64,000 nt of DNA from an uncultured Ruegeria sp. (GCF_947500045.1 NZ_CANMQQ010000015.1:48316-112315); one strand, 5' to 3'; positions 9,479-18,172 are shown, counted from the first letter of the stretch. Notes: generated from the letters alone by a model not told the origin. Program-made: numbers and translations.

Positions 9479-9540
9479 TTGTATATTGATTTCAAGAATG
9501 ACCTGTGGCACCTGTAGACCAAAGTGCAAAGGACGGTATT

Positions 9541-10245
9541 ATGGCGGGTCCACGCGTTGATGATATCTATGATCAGGTAAAGGCGATGGCAGTTTCATTT
9601 CGCCTGCGCCCCGGTGATCGACTAAATGAGGTAGCGCTGTCCAAAGATCTGGGGGTCAGCCGCACCCCCTTGCGTGAGGCACTGAACAGGCTGGTGGCCG
9701 AACGGTTGTTCGATTTCCGCCCGGGGCAAGGTTTCTTCTGCCGTCCGCTGGATGCCCAGAGCGTGTTCGATCTGTTCGAACTGCGCCAAATCATCGAAAC
9801 CGCTGCCGCACGTATCGCCTGCACCAAGGCCTCGGCAGCTCAACTGCAGGCGCTTAACGATGAGCTTTATGCGACAGGCATAGATATTACTGGGCTCACC
9901 GTCCAAGAGGCCGTGACCCGGGACGAGGCGTTCCATCTAGGCATCGCCAAGCTATCGGGCAATATGGAGCTGCTACAGACCCTGACGCGGATCAACGAAC
10001 GCATTCGCTATATCCGCTGGATCTCCATGAGCCTTGACCGGGTTCAGCGCTCAAAAGACGAACATAAACGTGTCATGCAGGCCTTGATGGACCGCGATCC
10101 GGATGAGGCCGCACATATACTAGGTGCTCACATCAACAAGCGTATGGATCAGGTGCAGGACGCCGTGCGCCATGGAATATCCAGTATTTACATGGAAGGG
10201 TCCGATAAGATCTCGACCCGCATTATTCAGGAGGCGCAGCCATGA
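9541..10245 (+). CDS. GntR-family transcriptional regulator, FCD subfamily
   Basis: This 234-residue protein has an N-terminal winged HTH (LSKDLGVSRTPLREALNRL, about residues 36-54) and an all-helical FCD effector domain. The FCD-type metal/ligand residues are suggested by DEAFHLGIA, the DEHKRVMQAL helix and the late GAHINKRMD histidine. The ATG at 9541 has AAAGGA 7-12 nt upstream; an in-frame GTG at 9505 lacks a ribosome site. It is divergent from the ThDP enzyme across a perfect palindrome and overlaps the racemase-family gene by 4 nt. It most likely represses one or both in response to a small carboxylate. Confidence 0.87.
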   Translation: MAGPRVDDIYDQVKAMAVSFRLRPGDRLNEVALSKDLGVSRTPLREALNRLVAERLFDFRPGQGFFCRPLDAQSVFDLFELRQIIETAAARIACTKASAAQLQALNDELYATGIDITGLTVQEAVTRDEAFHLGIAKLSGNMELLQTLTRINERIRYIRWISMSLDRVQRSKDEHKRVMQALMDRDPDEAAHILGAHINKRMDQVQDAVRHGISSIYMEGSDKISTRIIQEAQP

Positions 10246-10955
10246 TCGCTCAGGGTGGAAAATCCATCTACGGTGCGTCTGTTGGCATACTGATGCTGGA
10301 CGCGCAGTTCCCGCGAATACCTGGCGACATGGGCAATGCACAAACCTGGCCATTCCCGGTGCTCTACCGTGTCGTGCGGGACGCCTCACCCGATCTTGTG
10401 GTCCGGCATCGGGCCGAGGGGATGCTGGGCGCGTTTATCGATGCCGCCCGAGACCTCGTCAAAGACGGGGTGGATGGGATCGCCACCAATTGCGGTTTCC
10501 TCTCGCTGTTTCAAAAGGAACTGTCCGAAGCTGTATCCGTCCCGGTCGCAACCTCCTCTCTGATGCAGGTCGAGATGGTCAATCGGATTTTGCCCGCGGG
10601 GAAACGCGCCGGAGTGCTGACCATATCCGCTTCAACACTGACCAAAGACCACCTGACAAGCGCCCATGTGCCCGACGGCACACCAATTGGCACAACCGAA
10701 GACGGCAGCGAATTCACCTCGGCGATCCTTGGAAATAGGCTGACACTGGATGTAGACAAAGCCCGCGTCGACAATGTCGAAGCAGCACTTGCGTTGCAGT
10801 CCGGCAACCCGGACCTTGGGGCCATTGTGTTGGAATGCACAAACATGTGCCCCTACGCGCTGGATATTCAGAAGGCGACAGGCCTGCCGGTTTTTTCCAT
10901 CGTGACCTTCGTAAACTGGTTTCAGGCCGGGCTGATTCCACCTGCGTATCCTTAG
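10242..10955 (+). CDS. Aspartate/glutamate/hydantoin racemase-family protein
   Basis: This 237-residue protein has a two-lobed fold with the family's paired cysteines. C84 lies in GIATNCGFLSLF, and C199/C203 lie in VLECTNMCPYA. In Asp/Glu racemases and maleate isomerase two such cysteines act as acid and base on opposite faces of the substrate. Its start overlaps the GntR stop in ATGA, so they are translated together. It lies 150 nt before hpaF but probably belongs to the GntR/ThDP unit, because putative operators separate it from hpa. The substrate is unknown; racemase, isomerase and decarboxylase functions all occur in this family. Confidence 0.78.
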   Translation: MIAQGGKSIYGASVGILMLDAQFPRIPGDMGNAQTWPFPVLYRVVRDASPDLVVRHRAEGMLGAFIDAARDLVKDGVDGIATNCGFLSLFQKELSEAVSVPVATSSLMQVEMVNRILPAGKRAGVLTISASTLTKDHLTSAHVPDGTPIGTTEDGSEFTSAILGNRLTLDVDKARVDNVEAALALQSGNPDLGAIVLECTNMCPYALDIQKATGLPVFSIVTFVNWFQAGLIPPAYP

Positions 10956-11029
10956 GACCTCGCATTGCCGGACGCCTTCGCGCGGGCATGGCCAATAGGC
11001 CTTTGACGCCAACTCCTCCTTCTCACTGA

Positions 11030-11084
11030 TTAATATGTTAAGGAATGCGCTTGACCTCTGGCAATATTTTACTTAACATGTTTA
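11030..11084. promoter_or_regulatory. Two near-palindromic TTAAC-type boxes upstream of hpaF
   Basis: TTAATATGTTAA (11030-11041) and TTAACATGTTTA (11073-11084) are near-palindromes. Read on opposite strands they share the pattern TTAACATRTTWA, with centres 43 bp apart (about four helical turns). They lie in the only sizeable gap before the hpa genes. They look like MarR-type (HpaR-like) operators, but no marR gene is seen in the window. Confidence 0.5.
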
Positions 11085-11105
11085 TTAATAAAGCAGTGAG
11101 GAACC

Positions 11106-11504
11106 ATGCCGCATTTTCACGTCGAATACTCGGGGAACCTCGAAGATATCGTGGACATGGGCGGCTTGTGCGAATGCATCCGCGCAACAGCAGCCGGCAT
11201 TGACACGTTCCCGATGCCGGGCATTCGCGTGCGCGCGGTGCGGGTTGATCACTATGCCATCGCCGACGGAAACCCGGTGCATGGATTTATCGACATCTCG
11301 GTCCGTATCCGCGCGGGCCGTTCCGCCGACATAAAACAGGACGCTACCCAGCGCATTTTTGAGGCGGTCGGCGCATATCTGGCCCCGGCCATGACGCGCC
11401 ACTCAATCGCATTGTCGCTTGAAATGCGCGACATCGACCCCGAACTTTCGCCTAAAACTGGCACCATCCGGGATCACTTGGGTGTGCCCCCGCAGGAGAC
11501 CTGA
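11106..11504 (+). CDS. hpaF: 5-carboxymethyl-2-hydroxymuconate delta-isomerase HpaF
   Basis: This 132-residue member of the tautomerase superfamily has the family's N-terminal catalytic proline (Pro2, MPHFHVEYSGNL). The middle part RVRAVRVDHYAIADGNPVHG and the C-terminal ALSLEMRDIDP match CHMI proteins. It converts 5-carboxymethyl-2-hydroxymuconate to its 2-oxo isomer in the homoprotocatechuate meta pathway. It is first gene of the hpa operon, with hpaE starting 4 nt after its stop. The enzyme is a cytosolic trimer in characterised cases. Confidence 0.9.
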   Translation: MPHFHVEYSGNLEDIVDMGGLCECIRATAAGIDTFPMPGIRVRAVRVDHYAIADGNPVHGFIDISVRIRAGRSADIKQDATQRIFEAVGAYLAPAMTRHSIALSLEMRDIDPELSPKTGTIRDHLGVPPQET

Positions 11505-11507
11505 CGC

Positions 11508-13019
11508 ATGAGCGCACTGGACACAAACATCGAAAAACTGACCGGATATTTGGCCCGGTTCCAGGACACAGGGATCAAGAACCGGATCAACGGCAAAGAT
11601 CGCGACGGGTCCGGTGGCGTGTTTCAATCGACAACACCCGTTGACAAATCCACTATCTGCGACGTAGCCCGCAGCACCGAGACCGATGTGGATGCAGCGG
11701 CACAGGCCGCACGGGATGCCTTTCCAGCCTGGCGCGACTTGCCCGCGACGGAACGCAAGAAAATTCTGATCAACATTGCAGATGCGATCGAAGCCCGCGC
11801 CGAAGAGATTGCCCTGTGCGAATGCTGGGACACGGGTCAGACTTGGCGCTTCATGTCCAAGGCAGCTTTGCGCGGGGCTGAGAACTTTCGCTACTTTGCC
11901 GATCAGGTGGTGCAGGCGCGAGACGGGCAGCAATTGAAATCGCCGACGTTGATGAATGTCACCACCCGTGTACCCATTGGCCCGGTGGGTGTGATCACCC
12001 CTTGGAACACACCGTTCATGCTCAGCACCTGGAAAATCGCACCCGCGCTGGCGGCGGGCTGTACGGTGGTTCACAAACCGGCCGAGGACAGCCCCCTGAC
12101 CGCCCGTCTGTTGGTGGAGATCGCGGAAGAGGCCGGGCTGCCGCCAGGGGTTTTGAACACCGTGAACGGCTTTGGTCATGATGCCGGCAAGCGCCTGACC
12201 GAACATCCTGCGATCAAGGCAATCGCCTTTGTTGGAGAAAGCCGCACCGGAAGCATCATCACCAAGCAAGGGGCAGATACACTCAAGCGGATGCACCTTG
12301 AACTGGGCGGCAAAAACCCGGTTGTCGTGTTTGATGACGCCGATCTGGATCGCGCACTGGATGCGGTGATCTTCATGATCTATTCGATCAATGGTGAACG
12401 CTGCACGTCATCATCCCGCCTGTTGGTGCAGGACACCATCAAGGAAGAATTCGAGGCCCGCCTGATCGAGCGTGTAAACAATATCAAGGTTGGCCATCCA
12501 CTGGACCCAGCAACCGAGATCGGACCGATTGTAACCGAAGAACACTATGACAAAGTCACCAGCTACTTCGACATTGCAAAAGAAGACGGTGCGACAGTCG
12601 CTGCGGGCGGCGTAAAGGTCGGCGACGAAGGCTATTTCGTCCGCCCGACCCTGTTCACCAATGCCACCAACCAGATGCGGATCGCACGCGAGGAAATCTT
12701 TGGTCCGGTGCTGACTTCGATCCCCTTTTCGACCGAAGAAGACGCGCTGGCCATGGCAAACGACACTGACTACGGCCTGACCGGCTATGTCTGGACCAAC
12801 GATCTGGCGCGCGCGCTGCGCTTTACTGACAAGCTTGAAGCTGGAATGATCTGGGTAAACTCGGAGAACGTCCGGCACCTGCCCGCCCCGTTTGGTGGAG
12901 TAAAGGCCTCGGGCATCGGGCGCGACGGCGGTGATTGGAGCTTTGAGTTCTATATGGAGCAAAAGCACATCGGCTTTGCCACCGGACAACATAAAATCAT
13001 GCAACTGGGTAAGCTATAA
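11508..13019 (+). CDS. hpaE: 5-carboxymethyl-2-hydroxymuconate semialdehyde dehydrogenase HpaE
   Basis: This 503-residue NAD-dependent aldehyde dehydrogenase shows the family's general base E265 (HLELGGKNPVVVF) and nucleophile C299 (NGERCTSSSR). A Rossmann coenzyme segment, TPWNTPFML, lies near residue 164. Length and context match HpaE, which oxidises the semialdehyde made by the ring-cleavage enzyme. It sits between hpaF (4 nt) and hpaD (42 nt, with a strong GGAGGAG ribosome site for hpaD). Specific assignment rests on the neighbouring pathway genes; the ALDH family itself is certain. Confidence 0.92.
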   Translation: MSALDTNIEKLTGYLARFQDTGIKNRINGKDRDGSGGVFQSTTPVDKSTICDVARSTETDVDAAAQAARDAFPAWRDLPATERKKILINIADAIEARAEEIALCECWDTGQTWRFMSKAALRGAENFRYFADQVVQARDGQQLKSPTLMNVTTRVPIGPVGVITPWNTPFMLSTWKIAPALAAGCTVVHKPAEDSPLTARLLVEIAEEAGLPPGVLNTVNGFGHDAGKRLTEHPAIKAIAFVGESRTGSIITKQGADTLKRMHLELGGKNPVVVFDDADLDRALDAVIFMIYSINGERCTSSSRLLVQDTIKEEFEARLIERVNNIKVGHPLDPATEIGPIVTEEHYDKVTSYFDIAKEDGATVAAGGVKVGDEGYFVRPTLFTNATNQMRIAREEIFGPVLTSIPFSTEEDALAMANDTDYGLTGYVWTNDLARALRFTDKLEAGMIWVNSENVRHLPAPFGGVKASGIGRDGGDWSFEFYMEQKHIGFATGQHKIMQLGKL

Positions 13020-13061
13020 TCGGCCAGCCCGCTCGAAAGACTGGAAATTCAGGAGGAGACC

Positions 13062-13913
13062 ATGGGAGAAATTGTTCTAGCGGCAAAGATGACCCACGTG
13101 CCCACTCTGCTCATGTCCGAGCAGGAAGGGCCGATCAAGGGCAAGCGCCAACCAGCAATTGACGGCCATCGCGAAATCGCGCGACGCGCCAAGGAGCTGA
13201 GTGTGACCACGGTGATAATCTGCGACACCCATTGGGTGATCAACGCCGGTTTCCACATCAATGCAAACGAAAAGTTCGAAGGGATGTTCACCTCGAACGA
13301 GTTCCCTCAGTTCATTCAGAACCTGCCATATTCCTATCGGGGGAACCCCGAAATGGGGGATGCTATTGCCAAGATAGCTTCGGACAAAGGCGCCTATACG
13401 CTTGCGCACCACCTCGACAGCCTTGAGTTGGAATATGGCACGCTGGTTCCGATGCGGTTCATGAGTCGCGAGCATGACATGAAGGTCGTTTCGGTCGCTG
13501 CATGGGCAACGGTTCACGGACATGACGAAAGCCGGATCATAGGCGAAGCCATCCGCGAGGCGGTCGAAGCCAGTGATGAAAAAGTGCTGTTGGTTGCATC
13601 TGGTTCCCTGTCGCACAAGATCTGGGCCAACAAGGATTACGCCGCCAACAATGGCACCTTCACGATCAGTTCGGAATTCAACCGCCAGATGGACCTGCAT
13701 GTTCTTGAAATGTGGAAGAACGGCGATCACGCCACTTTCCTGAAAATGCTGGGCGACTATGCCGAATACTGCTGTGGCGAGGGTTCGATGCACGATACGG
13801 CGATGCTGTATGGCGCGTTGGGATGGGATGCCTATGACGAGAAATGCGAGGTCGTGACCGAGTATTTCCCAAGCTCGGGCACAGGCCAAACCAATGTCAT
13901 TTTCCCTGTCTAA
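13062..13913 (+). CDS. hpaD: Homoprotocatechuate 2,3-dioxygenase HpaD (class III extradiol)
   Basis: This 283-residue LigB-type extradiol dioxygenase cleaves 3,4-dihydroxyphenylacetate next to the two hydroxyls. Candidate iron ligands are the early His in KMTHVPTLLMS (near residue 12) and the His in ICDTHWVINAGFH (near 57), with later acidic residues. The ASGSLSHKIWANK region is typical of HpaD. It carries a strong ribosome site (GGAGGAG, 6 nt before the ATG). It is the ring-opening step that supplies the substrate of HpaE. Upstream 4-hydroxyphenylacetate hydroxylase genes (hpaBC) are not in the window. Confidence 0.9.
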   Translation: MGEIVLAAKMTHVPTLLMSEQEGPIKGKRQPAIDGHREIARRAKELSVTTVIICDTHWVINAGFHINANEKFEGMFTSNEFPQFIQNLPYSYRGNPEMGDAIAKIASDKGAYTLAHHLDSLELEYGTLVPMRFMSREHDMKVVSVAAWATVHGHDESRIIGEAIREAVEASDEKVLLVASGSLSHKIWANKDYAANNGTFTISSEFNRQMDLHVLEMWKNGDHATFLKMLGDYAEYCCGEGSMHDTAMLYGALGWDAYDEKCEVVTEYFPSSGTGQTNVIFPV

Positions 13914-14002
13914 CCAAGTGATCTGCTGAAACAGAACGCGCGTCTGGCCATAAATAAATGTAATGCAGCGGGGCCCGGCCCGGTTGATGAGGACTGAATC
14001 CA

Positions 14003-14857
14003 ATGCGCTTTGCGACCTACACCGCCAATGAGAATACATTCTACGGTGTTGCAACCGATGACGGGATGATTGCCCTGTCGCCCGAGTTCCCCCAATGGCC
14101 CTCTCTTTACGATGTCGTGGCTGCAGGCGCACTGGACCAGCTAGCAGCAGCCGCTCAAGGCCGGCAGGTTACACATACCGAGTTCACCTATGAAATGGTC
14201 ATGCCCAATGCGCGGCGCATCCTGTGCGTTGGGGTGAACTTCCCTGACCGGAACGCCGAATACAAGGACGGTAGCGCACAGCCGAAATACATGTCGCTGT
14301 TTCCACGGTTCGCCAGTGGATTTACGGGGCACGAACGAAACCTTATTCGCCCTCCTGAAAACCACACACTGGATTACGAAGGCGAAGTCGCAATTGTCAT
14401 TGGCAAAAAAGGGCGCCGCATCCCACAGGAACAGGCCTATGACCACATTGCCGCGCTGACATTGTGCAACGAAGGCACCATCCGCGATTGGGTTCGGCAT
14501 GCAAAGTTCAATGTCACGCAAGGCAAGAATTGGGACAATTCCGGCGCGATCGGCCCGTGGCTGGTTCCATTTGCCGACGCCTCTCAACTGGATGACGCCC
14601 GTATCGTTACCCGCGTGAATGGCGAGGTACGTCAGGACGATACCCTGAACCGGATGATGTTTCCGATCCGACGCGAGATCGAATATATCTCGACCTTCAT
14701 GACACTGCAGCCCGGAGATATCATCGTCACAGGCACGCCCACCGGCGCGGGCGCACGGTTCGATCCGCCCAAATACCTCAAACCCGGTGATGTGGTCGAA
14801 GTCGAAGTCGAGGGGATTGGCACCCTGCGCAACGGCATTGAGGACGAGGTCGTATGA
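14003..14857 (+). CDS. hpaG: FAH-family decarboxylase/isomerase HpaG-like, single domain
   Basis: This 284-residue fumarylacetoacetate-hydrolase-fold protein shows the metal-binding LDYEGEVAIVIGKKG segment (about residues 122-136), NEGTIRDW and the C-terminal GDIIVTGTPTGAG and LKPGDVVEVEVEGIG motifs. In the pathway HpaG decarboxylates the tricarboxylate and isomerises the product. In E. coli HpaG has two fused FAH domains, whereas only one is present here and no second copy is nearby. It begins 89 nt after hpaD and overlaps hpaH by 4 nt. Whether one domain performs both steps is open. Confidence 0.83.
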   Translation: MRFATYTANENTFYGVATDDGMIALSPEFPQWPSLYDVVAAGALDQLAAAAQGRQVTHTEFTYEMVMPNARRILCVGVNFPDRNAEYKDGSAQPKYMSLFPRFASGFTGHERNLIRPPENHTLDYEGEVAIVIGKKGRRIPQEQAYDHIAALTLCNEGTIRDWVRHAKFNVTQGKNWDNSGAIGPWLVPFADASQLDDARIVTRVNGEVRQDDTLNRMMFPIRREIEYISTFMTLQPGDIIVTGTPTGAGARFDPPKYLKPGDVVEVEVEGIGTLRNGIEDEVV

Positions 14858-15654
14858 CACCGGCAGAGCATGCAATAGCCGCTGCTGATCTGCTAAGTGC
14901 CGAACGCACCGGCAAACAGATCGGCCTTTTGACATTACGCCACCCGAACATGGGGATGGATGATGCTTACGAGGTGCAGAACGCCATCTATCGCGCCAAA
15001 TTGGCTGAGGGTCGCAAAGTGATCGGGTGGAAGATCGGCCTGACTTCGAAAGCGATGCAATATGCGCTTAACATCGACATCCCTGACAGCGGAATCCTGT
15101 TCGACGACATGATGTTTGACAGCGGCGCAACCGTGCCTGCGGGACGGTTCATTCAGCCCCGCATCGAGGCTGAGATCGCTTTTGTCACGAAATCATCGCT
15201 GGGTGGGGATACGGTGACCCGTGAAGATGTGATTGCAGCCACCGACTATGTCACCCCCGCCTTTGAAATCCTCGACACCCGGATACTGCGCGTGGACCCT
15301 GAGACGGGGAAGACCCGAACCGTGTTCGATACCATCAGCGACAATGCGGCCAATGCCGGTGTTGTACTGGGAACCGCCCGCCATAAGATTGATGCCATCG
15401 ATCTGCGCTGGATCGGGGCGCTGACCTTCCGCAATGGTGAAATAGAAGAGACCGGGCTGGGTGCGGGCGTGCTAAACGACCCGATTGAAAGTGTGGTTTG
15501 GCTGGCCCGTCGCATGGCTACCTATGGTCAGAGTATCGAACCCGGCCAGATCATCCTGTCCGGTAGCTTCATCCGACCGGTCGAATGCCCTTCCGGAGCT
15601 GAAATCCACGCTGATTTCGGAACGTTTGGGTCCGTTGATATTTGCTTTGCCTAG
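14854..15654 (+). CDS. hpaH: 2-oxo-hept-4-ene-1,7-dioate hydratase HpaH
   Basis: This 266-residue protein of the hydratase/decarboxylase (FAH-related) family resembles MhpD and HpaH. It carries GRKVIGWKIGLTSKAMQ near residues 50-66, RIEAEIAFV (about 104-112) and the late EPGQIILSGSFIRPVECPSG motif. It adds water to 2-oxohept-4-ene-1,7-dioate to give the substrate of the aldolase. Its ATG overlaps the hpaG stop in ATGA and hpaI begins 10 nt after its end, so it is translated as part of the operon. Confidence 0.9.
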   Translation: MTPAEHAIAAADLLSAERTGKQIGLLTLRHPNMGMDDAYEVQNAIYRAKLAEGRKVIGWKIGLTSKAMQYALNIDIPDSGILFDDMMFDSGATVPAGRFIQPRIEAEIAFVTKSSLGGDTVTREDVIAATDYVTPAFEILDTRILRVDPETGKTRTVFDTISDNAANAGVVLGTARHKIDAIDLRWIGALTFRNGEIEETGLGAGVLNDPIESVVWLARRMATYGQSIEPGQIILSGSFIRPVECPSGAEIHADFGTFGSVDICFA

Positions 15655-15663
15655 AAAGGGTTC

Positions 15664-16731
15664 ATGATGCCTGCCCCTACGAACCGCTTTAAGATCGCCC
15701 TGAACGAAAAACGCCCGCAAATCGGCTGCTGGATTGGTCTGGCTGACGCGTATGCCGCCGAAATCTCGGCGACCGCCGGGTTCGACTGGTTATTGGTTGA
15801 TGGCGAGCACGCTCCGAACGATTTGCGCTCGATCCTGGAACAGGTACGTGTGATCGAGTCGTCCGACAGCATTCCCCTCGCCCGTCTTCCGATAGGCGAA
15901 ACCTGGATGATCAAGCAATATCTGGACGCCGGTATTCAGAGCCTGCTGATACCGATAGTTGAAAGCAAAAATCAAGCCGCCGAACTGGTGCGGGCAGTTC
16001 GGTATCCGCCAAATGGTGCGCGCGGTGTCGGTTCATCGCTGGCGCGCGCCTCGCGTTTCGCGGCGATTCCCGATTATCTGACCACTGCCGATGATCAAAT
16101 ATGTCTGATCGCGCAGGTGGAAAACCGGGCGGGGATGGCCGAGCTCGACGGCATTCTAGAGACCGATCTTGATGGGGTTTTCATTGGCCCAGCTGATCTG
16201 GCTGCCGATATGGGTCATATTGGCCAGGCAGACCACCCTGAGGTCAAAACCGCGGTGCTTGAATCCATAAGGCGCATCGTCGCCTCAGGCAAAGCGGCTG
16301 GAATCCTGACCACAGACCCTGAAATGCAACGCGAATGCCTTGATCTGGGCGCAACCTTTATCGCCACCGATATTGATGTAACCCGGTTCGCAACGGCCAT
16401 GCGTACCAGCGCCAAACAAGCTCTGAACCTTCTGCCTGACCAGAAAGCGACAGGTCAAATGGCATCGACCAATGGCGGTAGATACCTGCAGCAACTTTGC
16501 AAACATTGGTCACACAAGGCCGATGCAGAATTTAGCGATACACATGGTCGGATCAGATTTGCCGATGGCAAAACACTCGAAATGTCTGCAGCCGAAGATC
16601 ATCTTGCGATTGTTGCGACTACGGGTCCGCGCGGTGATCTGGACCGTTGGAAACAAGTAATCGAACAACATCTCTTGCGCTTTGCGTTCCGCGAAGACTG
16701 CATTTTGCACTGGGATCAAAACACGTCCTGA
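15664..16731 (+). CDS. hpaI: 4-hydroxy-2-oxoheptanedioate aldolase HpaI fused to a C-terminal DUF2218 domain
   Basis: Residues 1 to about 255 are a class II HpaI/HpcH aldolase. They include the acidic metal-site region DWLLVDGEHAPND, the arginine-containing YPPNGARGVG, IAQVENRAG and the second metal segment DGVFIGPADLAADMG. The aldolase releases pyruvate and succinate semialdehyde, the last pathway step. The frame then runs without a stop into about 90 more residues (266-355) with GGRYLQQLCKHWSHKADAEF, THGRIRFADGK and LLRFAFREDCILHW. I recognise these as a DUF2218 domain, usually a separate small protein. Normal HpaI is about 260 residues, so this is a fusion. The role of DUF2218 is unknown. 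A small hairpin (16764-16778) follows the gene. Confidence 0.87.
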   Translation: MMPAPTNRFKIALNEKRPQIGCWIGLADAYAAEISATAGFDWLLVDGEHAPNDLRSILEQVRVIESSDSIPLARLPIGETWMIKQYLDAGIQSLLIPIVESKNQAAELVRAVRYPPNGARGVGSSLARASRFAAIPDYLTTADDQICLIAQVENRAGMAELDGILETDLDGVFIGPADLAADMGHIGQADHPEVKTAVLESIRRIVASGKAAGILTTDPEMQRECLDLGATFIATDIDVTRFATAMRTSAKQALNLLPDQKATGQMASTNGGRYLQQLCKHWSHKADAEFSDTHGRIRFADGKTLEMSAAEDHLAIVATTGPRGDLDRWKQVIEQHLLRFAFREDCILHWDQNTS

Positions 16732-16921
16732 TCCCCCACCTATGCCTGTTGATGGAACAGCGATTGGTCGCAGACCAACAGCGCCGCGCCGTTTAACGCA
16801 TTGAAGACCGCAAAAGTTTGTGACACCAACAGTCGCAATGCAGCTAGTGAAGTTTGAGGGGGCAGATGCCACTCGCCGCGACCGGGCATCATGCCGTTGC
16901 ATATAAAGAAGGACGGGGCGA

Positions 16922-17929
16922 ATGACCTTAACTCCGATCGAATTGCTTAAGGCGAATGCGCCAACCACCCGTCCTGTTGTCGCGCTCAGCGAAGGGGCTG
17001 ATCCTCGGGTTGTGGCCGGTGCGCTGGCGGCGCATCATGCCGGAGTTGCTGATATCATTCTTGTCGGCCCGGAACCCGAAGTCGAAGCCGCCTTGCAGGC
17101 CGAGGGCGCGTCAGCGGGCAATGGCATCTCGATCCATGATCCGGCACAATCATCGCTGACCGAAACTTTTGCTGCCGAATACCACAACCTGCGCAAGCAC
17201 AAGGGTATTGACGAAGCAAAGGCCCGGCAGGCAGCCGAAACGCCGCTGGTCTACGCGGCGATGCTGGTCCGACTTGGGCACGCGACCGGCACGGTGGGTG
17301 GCGCTGTCCACACGACCGGCGATGTTGTCAGAACTGCGATTCAGGTTATCGGTATGAAGCCTGGCGCGGGAATGGTGTCATCGTTCTTTTTGATGTACCC
17401 GCCCGAAATCGCGCAACCAGGTGCGCGCGCGATGCTGTATTCCGATTGCGGCCTGGTTATCGACCCGAATTCGGAAGAATTGGCAAACATTGCCGCCGCA
17501 TCCGCAGCTTCGGCCCACGCGTTGCTGCGGGAAGAACCAAAGATCGCAATGCTAAGCTTTTCGACCAAAGGCAGCGCCCGGCACCCGTCAGTCGACAAGG
17601 TGATAAACGCGACAAATATACTCCGCGAGAGACACCCCAACTTGAATGTAGATGGTGAACTGCAATTCGACGCCGCCTTTGTTCCCTCGATTGGCGAGCG
17701 AAAATCGCCCGGATCGGCAGTTGCAGGACAAGCGAACGTCAAGATATTCCCAAATCTCGACGCAGGAAATATCGGCTACAAAATGACCCAACGACTGGGC
17801 GGTTATCTGGCGATTGGTCCGGTACTTCAGGGCCTCGCCAAGCCGGCCAACGACCTTTCACGCGGCTGCAGTGCCGAGGACGTGAGCCAGATCATCGCGG
17901 TGACCATCTTGCAGGCGCTCGAAACCTGA
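16922..17929 (+). CDS. pta: Phosphate acetyltransferase, short form (Pta)
   Basis: This 335-residue protein is a member of the PTA_PTB phosphotransacetylase family. It has the early VALSEGADPRVVAGAL segment, then GTVGGAVHTTGDVVRTAIQV and the C-terminal substrate-site region GQANVKIFPNLDAGNIGYK. It lacks the large N-terminal DRTGG/P-loop part of the E. coli 714-residue enzyme, which is usual for short Ptas. It interconverts acetyl-CoA and acetyl phosphate. A ribosome site AAGGAC lies 8-13 nt before the ATG. It stands alone, 190 nt after hpaI and 243 nt before mgsA. No acetate kinase or sulfoacetaldehyde acetyltransferase is adjacent, so the pathway role is unclear; another short acyl group is possible. 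Confidence 0.85.
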   Translation: MTLTPIELLKANAPTTRPVVALSEGADPRVVAGALAAHHAGVADIILVGPEPEVEAALQAEGASAGNGISIHDPAQSSLTETFAAEYHNLRKHKGIDEAKARQAAETPLVYAAMLVRLGHATGTVGGAVHTTGDVVRTAIQVIGMKPGAGMVSSFFLMYPPEIAQPGARAMLYSDCGLVIDPNSEELANIAAASAASAHALLREEPKIAMLSFSTKGSARHPSVDKVINATNILRERHPNLNVDGELQFDAAFVPSIGERKSPGSAVAGQANVKIFPNLDAGNIGYKMTQRLGGYLAIGPVLQGLAKPANDLSRGCSAEDVSQIIAVTILQALET

Positions 17930-17942
17930 AAAACTGCAGCTG

Positions 17943-17962
17943 ACCTGCCATGTTGGGCAGGT
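17943..17962 (+). terminator. Hairpin downstream of pta
   Basis: A 7-bp perfect stem (ACCTGCC/GGCAGGT) with a 6-nt loop starts 14 nt after the pta stop codon and is followed by TTGTC. It probably ends the pta transcript before the mgs operon; the T-run is short. Confidence 0.5.
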
Positions 17963-18172
17963 TTGTCACCCCTACACGATAGCAGAAGAACCAACGGTTT
18001 TCCGTCCGCCTGCACGCTACCCCGTCGCTAGCCAAACGGGTCAATAAGCGCGCCTGCGTCAGTCTGCATAAAGAATTGCCTTCCAGGAAATATATTTTCC
18101 TGTGATTATTGATGCGCTTTCACTTTATTGGTACCGTCGAATCAGAACAATCACCCAAGGAGATCGCCAGCC

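Noticed and set aside
11403..12296. Minus-strand open frame of 297 codons opposite hpaE
   Set aside because: hpaE has all ALDH motifs on the plus strand; the antisense product shows no family features.
13077..14132. Minus-strand open frame of 351 codons opposite hpaD
   Set aside because: It spans the end of hpaD and the start of hpaG, both of which are well-supported genes; no motif is seen in the antisense product.
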